DNA of 64,000 bases from Halobellus captivus (GTDB taxonomy: Archaea; Halobacteriota; Halobacteria; Halobacteriales; Haloferacaceae), in assembly GCF_007655485.1 (NCBI RefSeq), contig NZ_VJXQ01000002.1, positions 1 to 64,000 of the forward strand, given 5' to 3'. Below the pieces are notes generated by a model. It had not been told where the DNA came from. It made no database searches and worked only from the letters and a program-made list of their open reading frames with translations. Of the stretch, positions 37,225-45,475 are shown in pieces. The first letter of the stretch is position 1; each line of letters begins with the position of its first letter. A program made the translations under genes and the position numbers.

Positions 37225-39492
37225 TTACGACGCCGCGCGGGCGTCCGTTTCGACGGAGACGCCGTCGACGTAGTCGCCGTCGGGACCGACCCAGGTCCCT
37301 TCGGTACCGCACTCGGTCGTGAGTCGACAGACGCGCGTTTCCGGCGGCCAGACGGCCCGAACGCCCTCTTCCCCGCTCTCGACGGTGACTTCCTGGCGGT
37401 ACGTGACGCTCGATCCGCCGACGCCGACGAACGTCACCACGAGATCGACTTCCGCGCCGTCGGCGGCGAGCGGGACGCCCCCGTCCGATCCGCCCTCGAA
37501 GCGGAGGTTCTCCGCGCGGGCCGCGTCCGGACCGATCGCCCACTCGACGGTGACCGTCTCGTTCGCTCGCGCGGTGTCCGGGACCGTGTATCGCGCGTAA
37601 CCCTCGGGCGTCTCGACGCGCACGCTCGCAGTCGAGGCCCCGCGGGGGACGCCGACCGACGTGGTCGCGCGAACGGAGTCCGATTCGATGACGCGGAGTC
37701 GCTGGAGGTCGGAATTCACGGGGGTGTATGCGCCCGTCCAGTCACCGCGATAGGTGAAGCGGTACGGCGTCCGGTTCGCCGCGGCGAGGACGTCCAAGTC
37801 GCGCTCGGGCGAGCCGTCGGTGGCGTAGACGACGTCGCCGTCGTAGCCGGGATCGTATCGCAGGTACTGGAACGGATGCGCCTGCCAGTCCCCGTACGGA
37901 TCGGGCGTGAACACCAGCGCGTCGTCGAATTCGCGATCCTCGAACGGCTCGTAGGTCGCCGCCAGACTGTCGGTCCGTCGCTCGTTGGCCGTGAACGGTT
38001 CTTCGAGAACCGCCCGCTCCGCCGACGCGACGACGGGGGCGGTAGCGACGAGGCCGACGAGGAGCGCGAGTTTCGCCCCCCGCCGGGAGATTCGGGAACT
38101 GAGCACTCCGACCACGCCGCGACAGACGAAGGCGATCCCGGCGGCGGCGAAGATCGAGACGGGGACGAGTGCGTCGAAGTGATAGAACGGCCCGAGCAGA
38201 TCGATGAGCCCGTTTCGGAGGCCGTTGTGCGTCCCCCAGAAGTACGCCTCACCCAGAAAGACGGACGGCACGACCGCGAGGAGGACGGCCGCGACCTCGT
38301 GGGCGGACATATCGGCCGCCGGATCGAACCGCGAGCCTACCGCGTGGAGATGCCGGACGCGCACCAACTCGACGAGTCGGTCTCGGCCGCGCCAGCCCGC
38401 CGCGAAGACGCCGACGATCGCCAGAAGTGTGCCGAGAGCCCCGGCCGCGACCCACTCGGTGAAGAAGTACTCGACGACCGTCCTCGTCACGTCGGCGGCG
38501 AGTTCGGGCGTGTACTCGCGCTCGTAGTTGAGGATCTCTCGCGTCCCGAACCCGACGCCGTCGTTCGGCGCGAAGGCCGCGTACGGGAACAGCAGCGGGT
38601 CGCCCGTCACGACGGCGTTGTACGCGAGCGTCAGGCCGACGAACGCCGCTCCCGGAACCGCCACCGCGAGCGACCGCCCGAGAACCCGTCGGAACGGCGA
38701 CGTCCACCCCGACCGCCGCCAGACGACTCCGAGCGAGACGAGCGAGTGCGCGATAAACGGGAGGGCGAAGAGAACCGCCGTGTACGAACGGCAGAAGAAC
38801 GCGAGGCCGATCGCGGTCCCCGCTGCCACCCCCCACCGTCGGCTGCCGGTTCGCGCCGCGCGGACGTACGCGACCGCGAACGCGACGTTCAGAAGCGTCG
38901 CTGGCGCGTAGGAGAGAAACGTCGACGAGGTCAGCAGGAACAGCGGCGACGCCGCGAGCACCGGTATCGCGAGGAGCCCGACGCGGCGGTCGAACGCCAC
39001 CGATCCGAGCGCGTAGACGCCCGTCGCCGTCCCCGCCGCGACGAAACCTAACGCGAGGTTCCAGTCGCCGAGAAGCCGCCCGACGGCGAAGATTGCCGGG
39101 GCGACCGGCGAGTACTTGCCGTACATCCTGACGCCGTCGCCGACGCCGTCGACGACGAAGAACCACGGTCTGACCGCCTCCCACGGGATCTCGCCGGGCC
39201 GGAGGAACAGCCGCCCCTCCAGGAGCATCGCGGCCTGATAGAGGTAGACGCCCTCGTCGTCGTTGACAGAGTGGTACGCGAAGAGGTCGATCGCGAGCGA
39301 ATAGACGAGTCCCCCGACGGCGAGCGCGAGGACCGTGGCGACGACTCGTTCGGGGTGTTCACGGCTGGCGGCAGCGGTTCGTTTCGGCACTGTTCGTGCG
39401 CCGGATACCGTTTGTTTCGGCAGTTCACGCACTGCAGCGAGGACCTTTCGACCGGCCGCGCGGAACCGAGGATTGAGGGATCGCCGCGACAC
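37225..39492 (-). CDS. GT-C-type membrane glycosyltransferase-like protein
   Basis: This 755-residue membrane protein has about ten hydrophobic segments from residue 50 to 500 (for example VVATVLALAVGGLVYSLAI and GVVGVLSSR ahead of LALLVGLVATAPVV). The loop after the first segment contains NDDEGVYLYQAAMLLEGRLF, where the acidic pair matches the catalytic loop of lipid-linked-sugar (ArnT/PMT-like) glycosyltransferases. The C-terminal 250 residues are a strand-rich extracellular domain. It begins 3 bp after the fbpC stop, so it is probably transcribed with the iron transporter operon. Sugar donor and acceptor are unknown. Confidence 0.72.
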   Translation of the reverse strand: MSRRSLNPRFRAAGRKVLAAVRELPKQTVSGARTVPKRTAAASREHPERVVATVLALAVGGLVYSLAIDLFAYHSVNDDEGVYLYQAAMLLEGRLFLRPGEIPWEAVRPWFFVVDGVGDGVRMYGKYSPVAPAIFAVGRLLGDWNLALGFVAAGTATGVYALGSVAFDRRVGLLAIPVLAASPLFLLTSSTFLSYAPATLLNVAFAVAYVRAARTGSRRWGVAAGTAIGLAFFCRSYTAVLFALPFIAHSLVSLGVVWRRSGWTSPFRRVLGRSLAVAVPGAAFVGLTLAYNAVVTGDPLLFPYAAFAPNDGVGFGTREILNYEREYTPELAADVTRTVVEYFFTEWVAAGALGTLLAIVGVFAAGWRGRDRLVELVRVRHLHAVGSRFDPAADMSAHEVAAVLLAVVPSVFLGEAYFWGTHNGLRNGLIDLLGPFYHFDALVPVSIFAAAGIAFVCRGVVGVLSSRISRRGAKLALLVGLVATAPVVASAERAVLEEPFTANERRTDSLAATYEPFEDREFDDALVFTPDPYGDWQAHPFQYLRYDPGYDGDVVYATDGSPERDLDVLAAANRTPYRFTYRGDWTGAYTPVNSDLQRLRVIESDSVRATTSVGVPRGASTASVRVETPEGYARYTVPDTARANETVTVEWAIGPDAARAENLRFEGGSDGGVPLAADGAEVDLVVTFVGVGGSSVTYRQEVTVESGEEGVRAVWPPETRVCRLTTECGTEGTWVGPDGDYVDGVSVETDARAAS

Positions 39493-39495
39493 GGC

Positions 39496-40812
39496 TCACT
39501 CGCCGTATCGGGAATCGTCTTCGGGGCGTTGCTCGCGGGGGAACCACGCGAGTTCGTGGTCCGCGTCGAGTTCGAGGTCGACGGGCCCCGATTTGGGGAT
39601 CTCCTCGTCGTGGTTGTGCATGCACTGGATCGATTCGCCGGTGTCCAACTCGACTTCGTACAGGAACGTCGGGCCCAGGTACCGCCGGGCGACGACGCGC
39701 CCGCAACTCGCCTCGACGCCCTCGCAGTCGAGCGTGCGCACGCTCACGTCGTCGGGGCGGACGAGCAAGTCGATCCGCGTGTGGTCGTACTCCGGTGCGA
39801 GACCGTGGATCTGCTCGCGCGGAACGGTCCCGAGATCGGTCTCGACGACGTCGCCGGAGACGTAGCCGGGGACGAAGCTCGCATAGCCCAGGAAGGCGGC
39901 GACGAACCTGGACTCGGGATGCTGGAAGACGCCTTCCGGATCGCCGATCTGCTCGATCTGCCCGTCGTTCATCACGGCGACGCGGTCGGAGATGGAGAGG
40001 GCCTCCTCCTGATCGTGCGTCACCGAGACGGCCGTCACGCCCGTCTCTTTGATGATCCGCCGCACCTCCTCGCGCATCTCCACGCGGAGGTCGACGTCGA
40101 GGTTCGAGAACGGCTCGTCGAGGAGGAGAATCTCGGGTTCGGGAGCCAAAGAGCGCGCGAGGGCGACCCGTTGCTGCTGCCCGCCGGAGAGCTGATCCGG
40201 GTAGCTGTCGCCCTGATCCGCGAGATCGACCAGTTCGAGCAGGTCGTCGACGCGCTCGCGGATCTCGTCGGCGGGGCGGTCCTTCAGCCCGAACGCGACG
40301 TTCTCTCGCGCGGTGAGGTGCGGAAACAGCGCGAACTCCTGAAAGACGACGCCGACGCCGCGCTCCTCCGGCGGCACGAACGTCGAGCCCGACACCGACC
40401 GGCCGTTCAGCCGTACCGCTCCTGCGTCCGGCTGTTCGAGTCCGGCGATGAGTCGAAGCGTCGTCGTCTTCCCACAGCCGGACGGACCGAGAAGCGTCAG
40501 GATCTCTCCATCCCTGACCGAGAGCGAGAGGCCCTCTACGACCAGTTCTGAGCCGTAGGACTTCCCGAGGTCGTCGAGTTCGAGAACGACGCTGTCGCCG
40601 ACCTCAGATAGACCAGGGGGCGACGCTGTCCCTGTATGGCGTTCCTCGCCGCCGCGTTCACCATCGTCGCCGACGCCACCACCAGTGCTGTCGACGCCTC
40701 CACCGTCGCCGTCGACGCGTTCGCCGTCGCCGACGCGTTCACCGCGGTCTCCCGTTCGTTCGGTCCGTCGCTCCGCGTCCGACTCCACCGCAGACTGTGT
40801 GCTATTTGACAT
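39496..40812 (-). CDS. fbpC: Iron(III) ABC transporter ATP-binding protein
   Basis: This 438-residue ATPase energises ferric iron import. Walker A is GPSGCGKTTTL, the signature is LSGGQQQRVALARSLA, Walker B is LLLDEPFSNLD and the H-loop is SVTHDQEEA. A C-terminal OB-like regulatory domain follows (LLVRPDDVSVRTLDCEGVE). The first 70 residues are a low-complexity Gly/Asp/Glu tail, unusual for the family. GGAGGG lies five bases before the second of two ATGs, so 40812 is preferred over 40815. Its start overlaps the permease gene end by 11 bp. Iron specificity is inferred from the FbpA/FbpB neighbours and the operator upstream. Confidence 0.9.
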   Translation of the reverse strand: MSNSTQSAVESDAERRTERTGDRGERVGDGERVDGDGGGVDSTGGGVGDDGERGGEERHTGTASPPGLSEVGDSVVLELDDLGKSYGSELVVEGLSLSVRDGEILTLLGPSGCGKTTTLRLIAGLEQPDAGAVRLNGRSVSGSTFVPPEERGVGVVFQEFALFPHLTARENVAFGLKDRPADEIRERVDDLLELVDLADQGDSYPDQLSGGQQQRVALARSLAPEPEILLLDEPFSNLDVDLRVEMREEVRRIIKETGVTAVSVTHDQEEALSISDRVAVMNDGQIEQIGDPEGVFQHPESRFVAAFLGYASFVPGYVSGDVVETDLGTVPREQIHGLAPEYDHTRIDLLVRPDDVSVRTLDCEGVEASCGRVVARRYLGPTFLYEVELDTGESIQCMHNHDEEIPKSGPVDLELDADHELAWFPREQRPEDDSRYGE

Positions 40813-42409
40813 CATATCCCTCCTGTCTCAGTATCACGAGCATCGAGAGCCCCGAAACGAACAACAAGACCAGGGCCGGAATCGCCGCCTGTCCGAAGTA
40901 GCCCGATTCATACGCTGTCCAGATATGTGTGACGAGCGTGGTAAAACCCGACGGTCGCAGCAGCAGCGTCGCGGGCAGTTCCTTCATCGTCGTCAGGAAG
41001 ACGAGCGCCGCGCCGCCGAACAAGCCGGGTGCGACCAGCGGGAGCGTCACGTAGCGGAACGCGCCCGCGGAGGTCTGCCCGAGCGTCCGCGCGGCCTCCG
41101 GAAGCGCCGGGTCGACAGAGAGGAACGACGCGCGGAGCGAGCCGACCGACTGCGGCAGGAACCGGATCACGTACGCGAACACCAGCAGGTACAGCGTCTG
41201 GTAGATCGGCGTCGCGTACTGGCTCCCGAAGAACACGAGCGCGAGGCCGAGGACCACGCCGGGGATGGCGTAGCCGACGTAGCTGAGGCGCTCGAACGCG
41301 GTCGGGACGAAGCCGTCGTACCGCGCCGAGAGGTACGCGACCGGAAGCCCGGCCACCACCGCGAGCGCCGCTGCCGCCGCCGCGACGGCGACGGAGTTGG
41401 CCGCGTACGACCACTGAAACGCCAGCGACTGATTGACCGTCGTCGAGGCGGTTCCGAGCCACGAGACCAGGATGACGACCGGGACGACGAGCGCCAACCC
41501 GGCCACGATGGCCGCAAAGCCCATCGCGGGGTAGCGCCACGCTCCGAGCGAGACGGCCGCCCGCGACCGGCCGCCCGCGGTCGTCCGCTCCTCGCCGCGG
41601 ACGCGCGACTCCAGCCAGAGGATGAATAGCGTGACCGCGACCAGCTGCAGCGATAGCAGGGTCGCGGTGTCGCGACCGAACGTCCCGAACTCGACGAAAA
41701 TGACGCGCGTGAACACGTCGTAGCGCATAATCGACGGCGTTCCGAAGTCAGCGAGGACGTAGAGCCCCGCGAGCAGCGCGCCCGCGGCGACGGCCGGGCG
41801 GATCTGGGGGATCGTCACCCGCCGGAACGTCTCCCAGCGGTCGTGTTCGAGCGTCCGCGCGGCATCGATCAGCGTCGTGTCCATCGACTTCAGCGACGCC
41901 CGCGCGGTGATGTAGACGTAGGGATAGGTGTACAGTGTGAGAATCAACACCGACCCTTCGAGACCGTAAATTTCGGGGATCCGCTCGATCCCGATCGGCG
42001 CGAGGAGCCGCTGGAACGCCCCCTGCGGACCGAACGCCGAGACGAACGCGAATGCGCCCACGTAGCTCGGAATCACGAGCGGAAGCGAGACGGCGATCGT
42101 CCAGAACCGACGGAACGGGAGATCCGTCCGCACGGTCAGATACGCCAGTGGAACGCCGATCAACACGCACGCGGCGGTCGTCAGCGTGACCAAAATCGCG
42201 CTGTTGAGAAAGACTTCGAGCGTCGTCGGTCGCGTCAGAAGCGCGAGCGCTTCCGTGAGGCCGACTTCGAGCCCGGTCTTGACGAGCCACAGCACCGGGA
42301 GAACCACGGCCGCGGAAACGGCGGCCGCCGCGACGGAAACGCCGAGCGGGAGCCGCGTCTGCCCGTCGCCCTCGTCGTCCGTCTTCGTCGTCCGGTGTTC
42401 CGTGGCCAT
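40802..42409 (-). CDS. fbpB: Iron(III) ABC transporter permease (fused double domain)
   Basis: This 535-residue permease has twelve hydrophobic segments in two similar halves, as in SfuB/FbpB. The inner-loop coupling motifs are visible as EAARTLGQTSAGAFRYVTLP in the second half and DAARTLEHDRWETFRRVTIP in the first. The protein is membrane-embedded; a short hydrophilic N-terminus precedes the first segment. It lies between fbpA and fbpC, overlaps the latter and is 25 bp from the former. Confidence 0.92.
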   Translation of the reverse strand: MATEHRTTKTDDEGDGQTRLPLGVSVAAAAVSAAVVLPVLWLVKTGLEVGLTEALALLTRPTTLEVFLNSAILVTLTTAACVLIGVPLAYLTVRTDLPFRRFWTIAVSLPLVIPSYVGAFAFVSAFGPQGAFQRLLAPIGIERIPEIYGLEGSVLILTLYTYPYVYITARASLKSMDTTLIDAARTLEHDRWETFRRVTIPQIRPAVAAGALLAGLYVLADFGTPSIMRYDVFTRVIFVEFGTFGRDTATLLSLQLVAVTLFILWLESRVRGEERTTAGGRSRAAVSLGAWRYPAMGFAAIVAGLALVVPVVILVSWLGTASTTVNQSLAFQWSYAANSVAVAAAAAALAVVAGLPVAYLSARYDGFVPTAFERLSYVGYAIPGVVLGLALVFFGSQYATPIYQTLYLLVFAYVIRFLPQSVGSLRASFLSVDPALPEAARTLGQTSAGAFRYVTLPLVAPGLFGGAALVFLTTMKELPATLLLRPSGFTTLVTHIWTAYESGYFGQAAIPALVLLFVSGLSMLVILRQEGYDVK

Positions 42410-42434
42410 CGTGACCTGTCTCTCTCGTCGGCCC

Positions 42435-43607
42435 TCAGAGGATGCCCGTCTCCCGGAGGAGTTCGATCGTCGTCTCGAGGTCCGACAGTTGTGACAGGTC
42501 TATATCCTCGGGCGGGTTCAACTCGTCGATCGTCGGGAGGCGGCCGATCGGCTCGACCTCGGGGACAAGGGGATACTCGAACGTGGTTCTGGCGAAGTAG
42601 TCCTGCGCCTCTGCCGAGAGGAGGTGGCGGACGAAGTTAGCCGCGAGCGTGTCGTCGGCGGCGGTGTCGAGGACGCACGCTCCGGCGACGTTGAACACCG
42701 CGCCAGCGTCGTTCCGGGTGAACGTGGTCGCGAGGGGGGTTCCGGTGCCGCGTCGCGCCAGCACGCGTTGGATGTAGTAGTGATTCGTCAGTCCGGCGGC
42801 GATCTCGCCGTCCGCGACGGCCCGGGCGATCTGGAACTCGTCGCCGTACTGGCTCACGCCGAGTTCCTGCATTCCCGCCAGCCACTCGCGGGTGGCGTCG
42901 TCGCCCTCGAGGATCCGCATCGCCGTGATGAACGCCTGGAAGGAGGAGTACGTCGGAGCCCAGCCGAGTTCGCCCTCGAACGCGGCCGTCTCCGGGAACG
43001 CCATAATGCTCTCGGGGATATCCGACTCCGAGAAGGTGTCCGTGTTGTACGGGATCGATCGGGCGCGGCCGGAGGTCCCGATCCACGACCCGTCGGGCGC
43101 GCGGAAGTTCTCCGGGACGAACTCCAAGACCTCGTCTGGGAGCGCCCGCGTGCGACCCCATTCGGCGAGGGTTCCGAGCGCGCCCGCGTTCACCGAGTAG
43201 AACACGTCTGCGGGGCTGTTGTCCCCCTCGATGTCGATCTGGTTTACGAGTTCGGCAGCCGAGTTGTACTGCGGGCGGACCGTGAAGTTCGGGTACTGGT
43301 CCTCGATGAAGCCCACGAGTTCGCCGACGAGCGCCTCGCCGCGGCCCGAGTACAGCGTCAGTTCCCCTTCGAGGTCGGGCATCTCCGACATCGGAACGCC
43401 GGAGAGGTCGCGGTCGCCGAAGGGTCCCTGACCGGACCCGATCTGTTCGGGAGAGTCCCCGCCGGATCCGTCGCCGCCCGTCTCTGTTTCCGTGGCGGTT
43501 CCGTCCCCGCCCGGCGTGTTACAACCCGCGACGCCGACGATGCCCGCGGCGGCCGCCGCCTGGAGGAATCGGCGGCGGGTCCGAGGCGCTTCGTTTCGTT
43601 CGTGCAT
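42435..43607 (-). CDS. fbpA: Iron(III)-binding lipoprotein of the ABC importer
   Basis: This 390-residue solute-binding protein captures ferric iron outside the cell. The N-terminus has the Tat motif RRRFLQ and a lipobox VAGC (Cys about 29), followed by a Gly/Asp/Glu spacer. The mature part begins GELTLYSGRGEALVGELV, the typical FbpA opening, and has QYGDEFQIARAVADGEIAAGL. Tyrosine ligands are expected near the C-terminal half (TNHYYIQRV). It is first of the importer operon and has a TATA box plus an iron-type operator directly before it. Confidence 0.92.
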   Translation of the reverse strand: MHERNEAPRTRRRFLQAAAAAGIVGVAGCNTPGGDGTATETETGGDGSGGDSPEQIGSGQGPFGDRDLSGVPMSEMPDLEGELTLYSGRGEALVGELVGFIEDQYPNFTVRPQYNSAAELVNQIDIEGDNSPADVFYSVNAGALGTLAEWGRTRALPDEVLEFVPENFRAPDGSWIGTSGRARSIPYNTDTFSESDIPESIMAFPETAAFEGELGWAPTYSSFQAFITAMRILEGDDATREWLAGMQELGVSQYGDEFQIARAVADGEIAAGLTNHYYIQRVLARRGTGTPLATTFTRNDAGAVFNVAGACVLDTAADDTLAANFVRHLLSAEAQDYFARTTFEYPLVPEVEPIGRLPTIDELNPPEDIDLSQLSDLETTIELLRETGIL

Positions 43608-43613
43608 AGTTGA

Positions 43614-43640
43614 TTTAGGTCTACCTAAAAGGTATATACT
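43614..43640 (-). promoter_or_regulatory. fbpA promoter with iron-type operator
   Basis: The perfect palindrome TTTAGG-N4-CCTAAA occupies 43614-43629, and the TATA box AGTATATACC (43631-43640) adjoins it. The arrangement fits repression by a DtxR/SirR/Idr-type iron-dependent repressor bound at the start site. The same palindrome occurs at 44853-44868. Confidence 0.75.
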
Positions 43641-43652
43641 TTCCGGTACGGT

Positions 43653-44840
43653 TCAGTCGTCCGCGACGGCGGCTTCCGGTTCCCGACGCTCGCTCTCGTC
43701 TCGGTCCGTCAAGTCGTCCAGTTCGTCGAGGCAGTCGAGCCAGTCGAGCCAGTACTCCCCACAGACGTTCAGGAACGCCCCGTTGTTCCACTCCGAGAAG
43801 TCGCCGTCGGCGAGCGCTCGCGCCATCGCGTGGGCGATTCCGCCCCACGAATCCGCGTCGTCGCCGACGACGTCGACGACCTCCCAGACGTGCTCGTTGA
43901 GTTCGAGACCCGGAACCTCGTTGTTCAGGTCGTCGAACGTCGGCCGCGGGGCCTTGTTGTGCTCGCAGAGCGGGTAGCCGTTGACGACGTCCTTCCCGAG
44001 TAGATCGGCCGCGCGTTTGAGGAACACGCCCGACCAGATGTCGTCGAACCGGCCGACGTCCCACTCGTTGTCGTCCATCGGGAGCTGGTAGAACGCCGGG
44101 ATCACCTCGCGCTCGAAGGCGAGGTTCATCGAGCAGACGGTGAGGTACTGTCCCGGCTCCGCGACGAAGTCGCCGTCGAAGTCCGCCTTCCCGGTCCGGG
44201 TCTGCGCCTGCCCCTGCAGGTCGCCGTCCATCAGGATACGAACCGCATCGAGGTCCGGCACGTTCGTCCAGAGACCCTGCGAGGCGACGACGTCAGAGAG
44301 TTCCCGTGTGCCGGTCTGGACGTTCTCGTCCATCGCGGAGTACGGGTACCCACGGGGGTACAGGCCGTGTTCGTCGACGCGCTGATAGAGGACGTTCACC
44401 CAGCGCTCTTCGGAGCTGACGGACTCGACCTCGTCGGTCCGGTCGAGGTTGGTCATATGACGGCCGAAGAAGTCCCACTCGTCGTGCGGAAGCGTGTCGT
44501 CGTCGATGAACACGCCGCGCTCGAATCGCGGGTGTGCCCACAGATAGAGCAGCCCGAAACTGGTCTGGGCGTGCGACGCAGCAGGAATCAAGTGCGAAAA
44601 GGCGGCCAGCCCTCGCTCTTCGAACCACGCCTCGCGACGCGAACCGTCGTAAACCGCGCCGTCGACTCCCTCCTCTTCGAGCATCGCTTCCATCGCCTCG
44701 ACGTCGCAGAAGTCCTCCGTGACGAGGAGGACGAACAGTCGGTCGAGGTCGAAGCCGTGGTCGCGGGCGTTCTCGAAGTACACCCGCATACAGTCGTAGT
44801 CGCGGATGGTCGGGACCACGACGCAGACGTCTTGGGTCAT
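43653..44840 (-). CDS. Reversibly glycosylated polypeptide-like protein (GT75-like)
   Basis: This 395-residue protein resembles the plant RGP/UDP-arabinopyranose mutase family, often annotated as alpha-glucan-protein synthase. It opens with VCVVVPTIRDYDCMRVYF and has the DxD-like metal motif FIDDDTLPHDEWDFF near residue 115. Further blocks are TVCSMNLAFEREVIPAFYQL and DIWSGVFLKRAADLLGK. No membrane segment or signal is seen. It stands upstream of fbpA with its own promoter and the same iron-type operator, so it is probably iron-controlled. A role in making a surface glycan or glyco-siderophore under iron lack is possible but speculative; the family call is by pattern only. Confidence 0.7.
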   Translation of the reverse strand: MTQDVCVVVPTIRDYDCMRVYFENARDHGFDLDRLFVLLVTEDFCDVEAMEAMLEEEGVDGAVYDGSRREAWFEERGLAAFSHLIPAASHAQTSFGLLYLWAHPRFERGVFIDDDTLPHDEWDFFGRHMTNLDRTDEVESVSSEERWVNVLYQRVDEHGLYPRGYPYSAMDENVQTGTRELSDVVASQGLWTNVPDLDAVRILMDGDLQGQAQTRTGKADFDGDFVAEPGQYLTVCSMNLAFEREVIPAFYQLPMDDNEWDVGRFDDIWSGVFLKRAADLLGKDVVNGYPLCEHNKAPRPTFDDLNNEVPGLELNEHVWEVVDVVGDDADSWGGIAHAMARALADGDFSEWNNGAFLNVCGEYWLDWLDCLDELDDLTDRDESERREPEAAVADD

Positions 44841-44852
44841 CGACTGTCACTC

Positions 44853-44868
44853 TTTAGGGCAGCCTAAA
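44853..44868 (-). promoter_or_regulatory. Second iron-type operator, before the RGP-like gene
   Basis: TTTAGG-GCAG-CCTAAA is a perfect palindrome, 12 bp ahead of the RGP-like ATG and 28 bp ahead of the divergent HPP gene. A TATA-like CTTTTAGG on the minus strand overlaps it. Confidence 0.7.
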
Positions 44869-44896
44869 AGTTCTGTCGCTCTCGGCACGCCGCCCG

Positions 44897-45430
44897 ATGC
44901 ATCACAGAACCGAACCGCTCTTTGCGTTTCTCCATCTCTCCGGACTCGTGTCTCGGAAGGACGTGGGTGACGACGTCGCGGTGGGCCTCCGCGCGGGGCT
45001 CCTCCTATCGATCGCGGCCGCGGTAGCGTGGCTCTCGGGCGCGCCAGCCGTGTTCCCGAGTCTCGGCCCCTCGGCGTATGTCCTATCGACTGCGCGCCGG
45101 GGACCCAGCGGGCGCGTCGTCGTGGGCGGACACGCGGTGGGCGTCGTGGCGGGGTTGGTCTCGTACATCGCCGTCTCCGCGGTGGTTCCGGTTCCGGAGT
45201 CGCCGCTTCTGTTCGATCCGCCGTGGCTGGCGATCAGCGCGGTCCTCGCGCTGATGCTCACGACGATCGGGATGCGGCTTACGAACCTGGTCCACCCCCC
45301 CGCGTGCGCGACGACGCTCATCGTCTCGCTGGGGCTCCTCGAACCGCTCCCCGCGGTCGTAGTCGTGTTGCCCGCGGTGGCCTCGCTGCTGGTGGTCGAT
45401 CGAGCGCTCGACGGCTCCCTGCGGCGGTGA
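44897..45430 (+). CDS. HPP-family membrane protein
   Basis: This 177-residue protein has about five hydrophobic segments and the family mark in MRLTNLVHPPACATTLIVSL; the opening segment ends SLGPSAYVLSTARRGPSGR, typical of HPP proteins. Bacterial members have been linked to nitrite transport in plastids and to CBS-domain fusions, but no CBS domain is present here. It is divergent from the RGP-like gene and shares the iron-type operator region. Substrate unknown. Confidence 0.8.
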   Translation: MHHRTEPLFAFLHLSGLVSRKDVGDDVAVGLRAGLLLSIAAAVAWLSGAPAVFPSLGPSAYVLSTARRGPSGRVVVGGHAVGVVAGLVSYIAVSAVVPVPESPLLFDPPWLAISAVLALMLTTIGMRLTNLVHPPACATTLIVSLGLLEPLPAVVVVLPAVASLLVVDRALDGSLRR

Positions 45431-45475
45431 TCGGCCGGAGGTCGCTGCGACCGCGGGAATCGTGACACTCAACTG

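Noticed and set aside
36847-39051. 734-codon frame on the plus strand
   Set aside because: It is antisense to the GT-C-like gene and mostly Arg/Asp/Glu/Pro-rich, the usual mirror of a high-GC gene.
39271-40551. 426-codon frame on the plus strand
   Set aside because: It is antisense to fbpC and the start of the GT-C-like gene, with no family pattern; fbpC has all ABC motifs.
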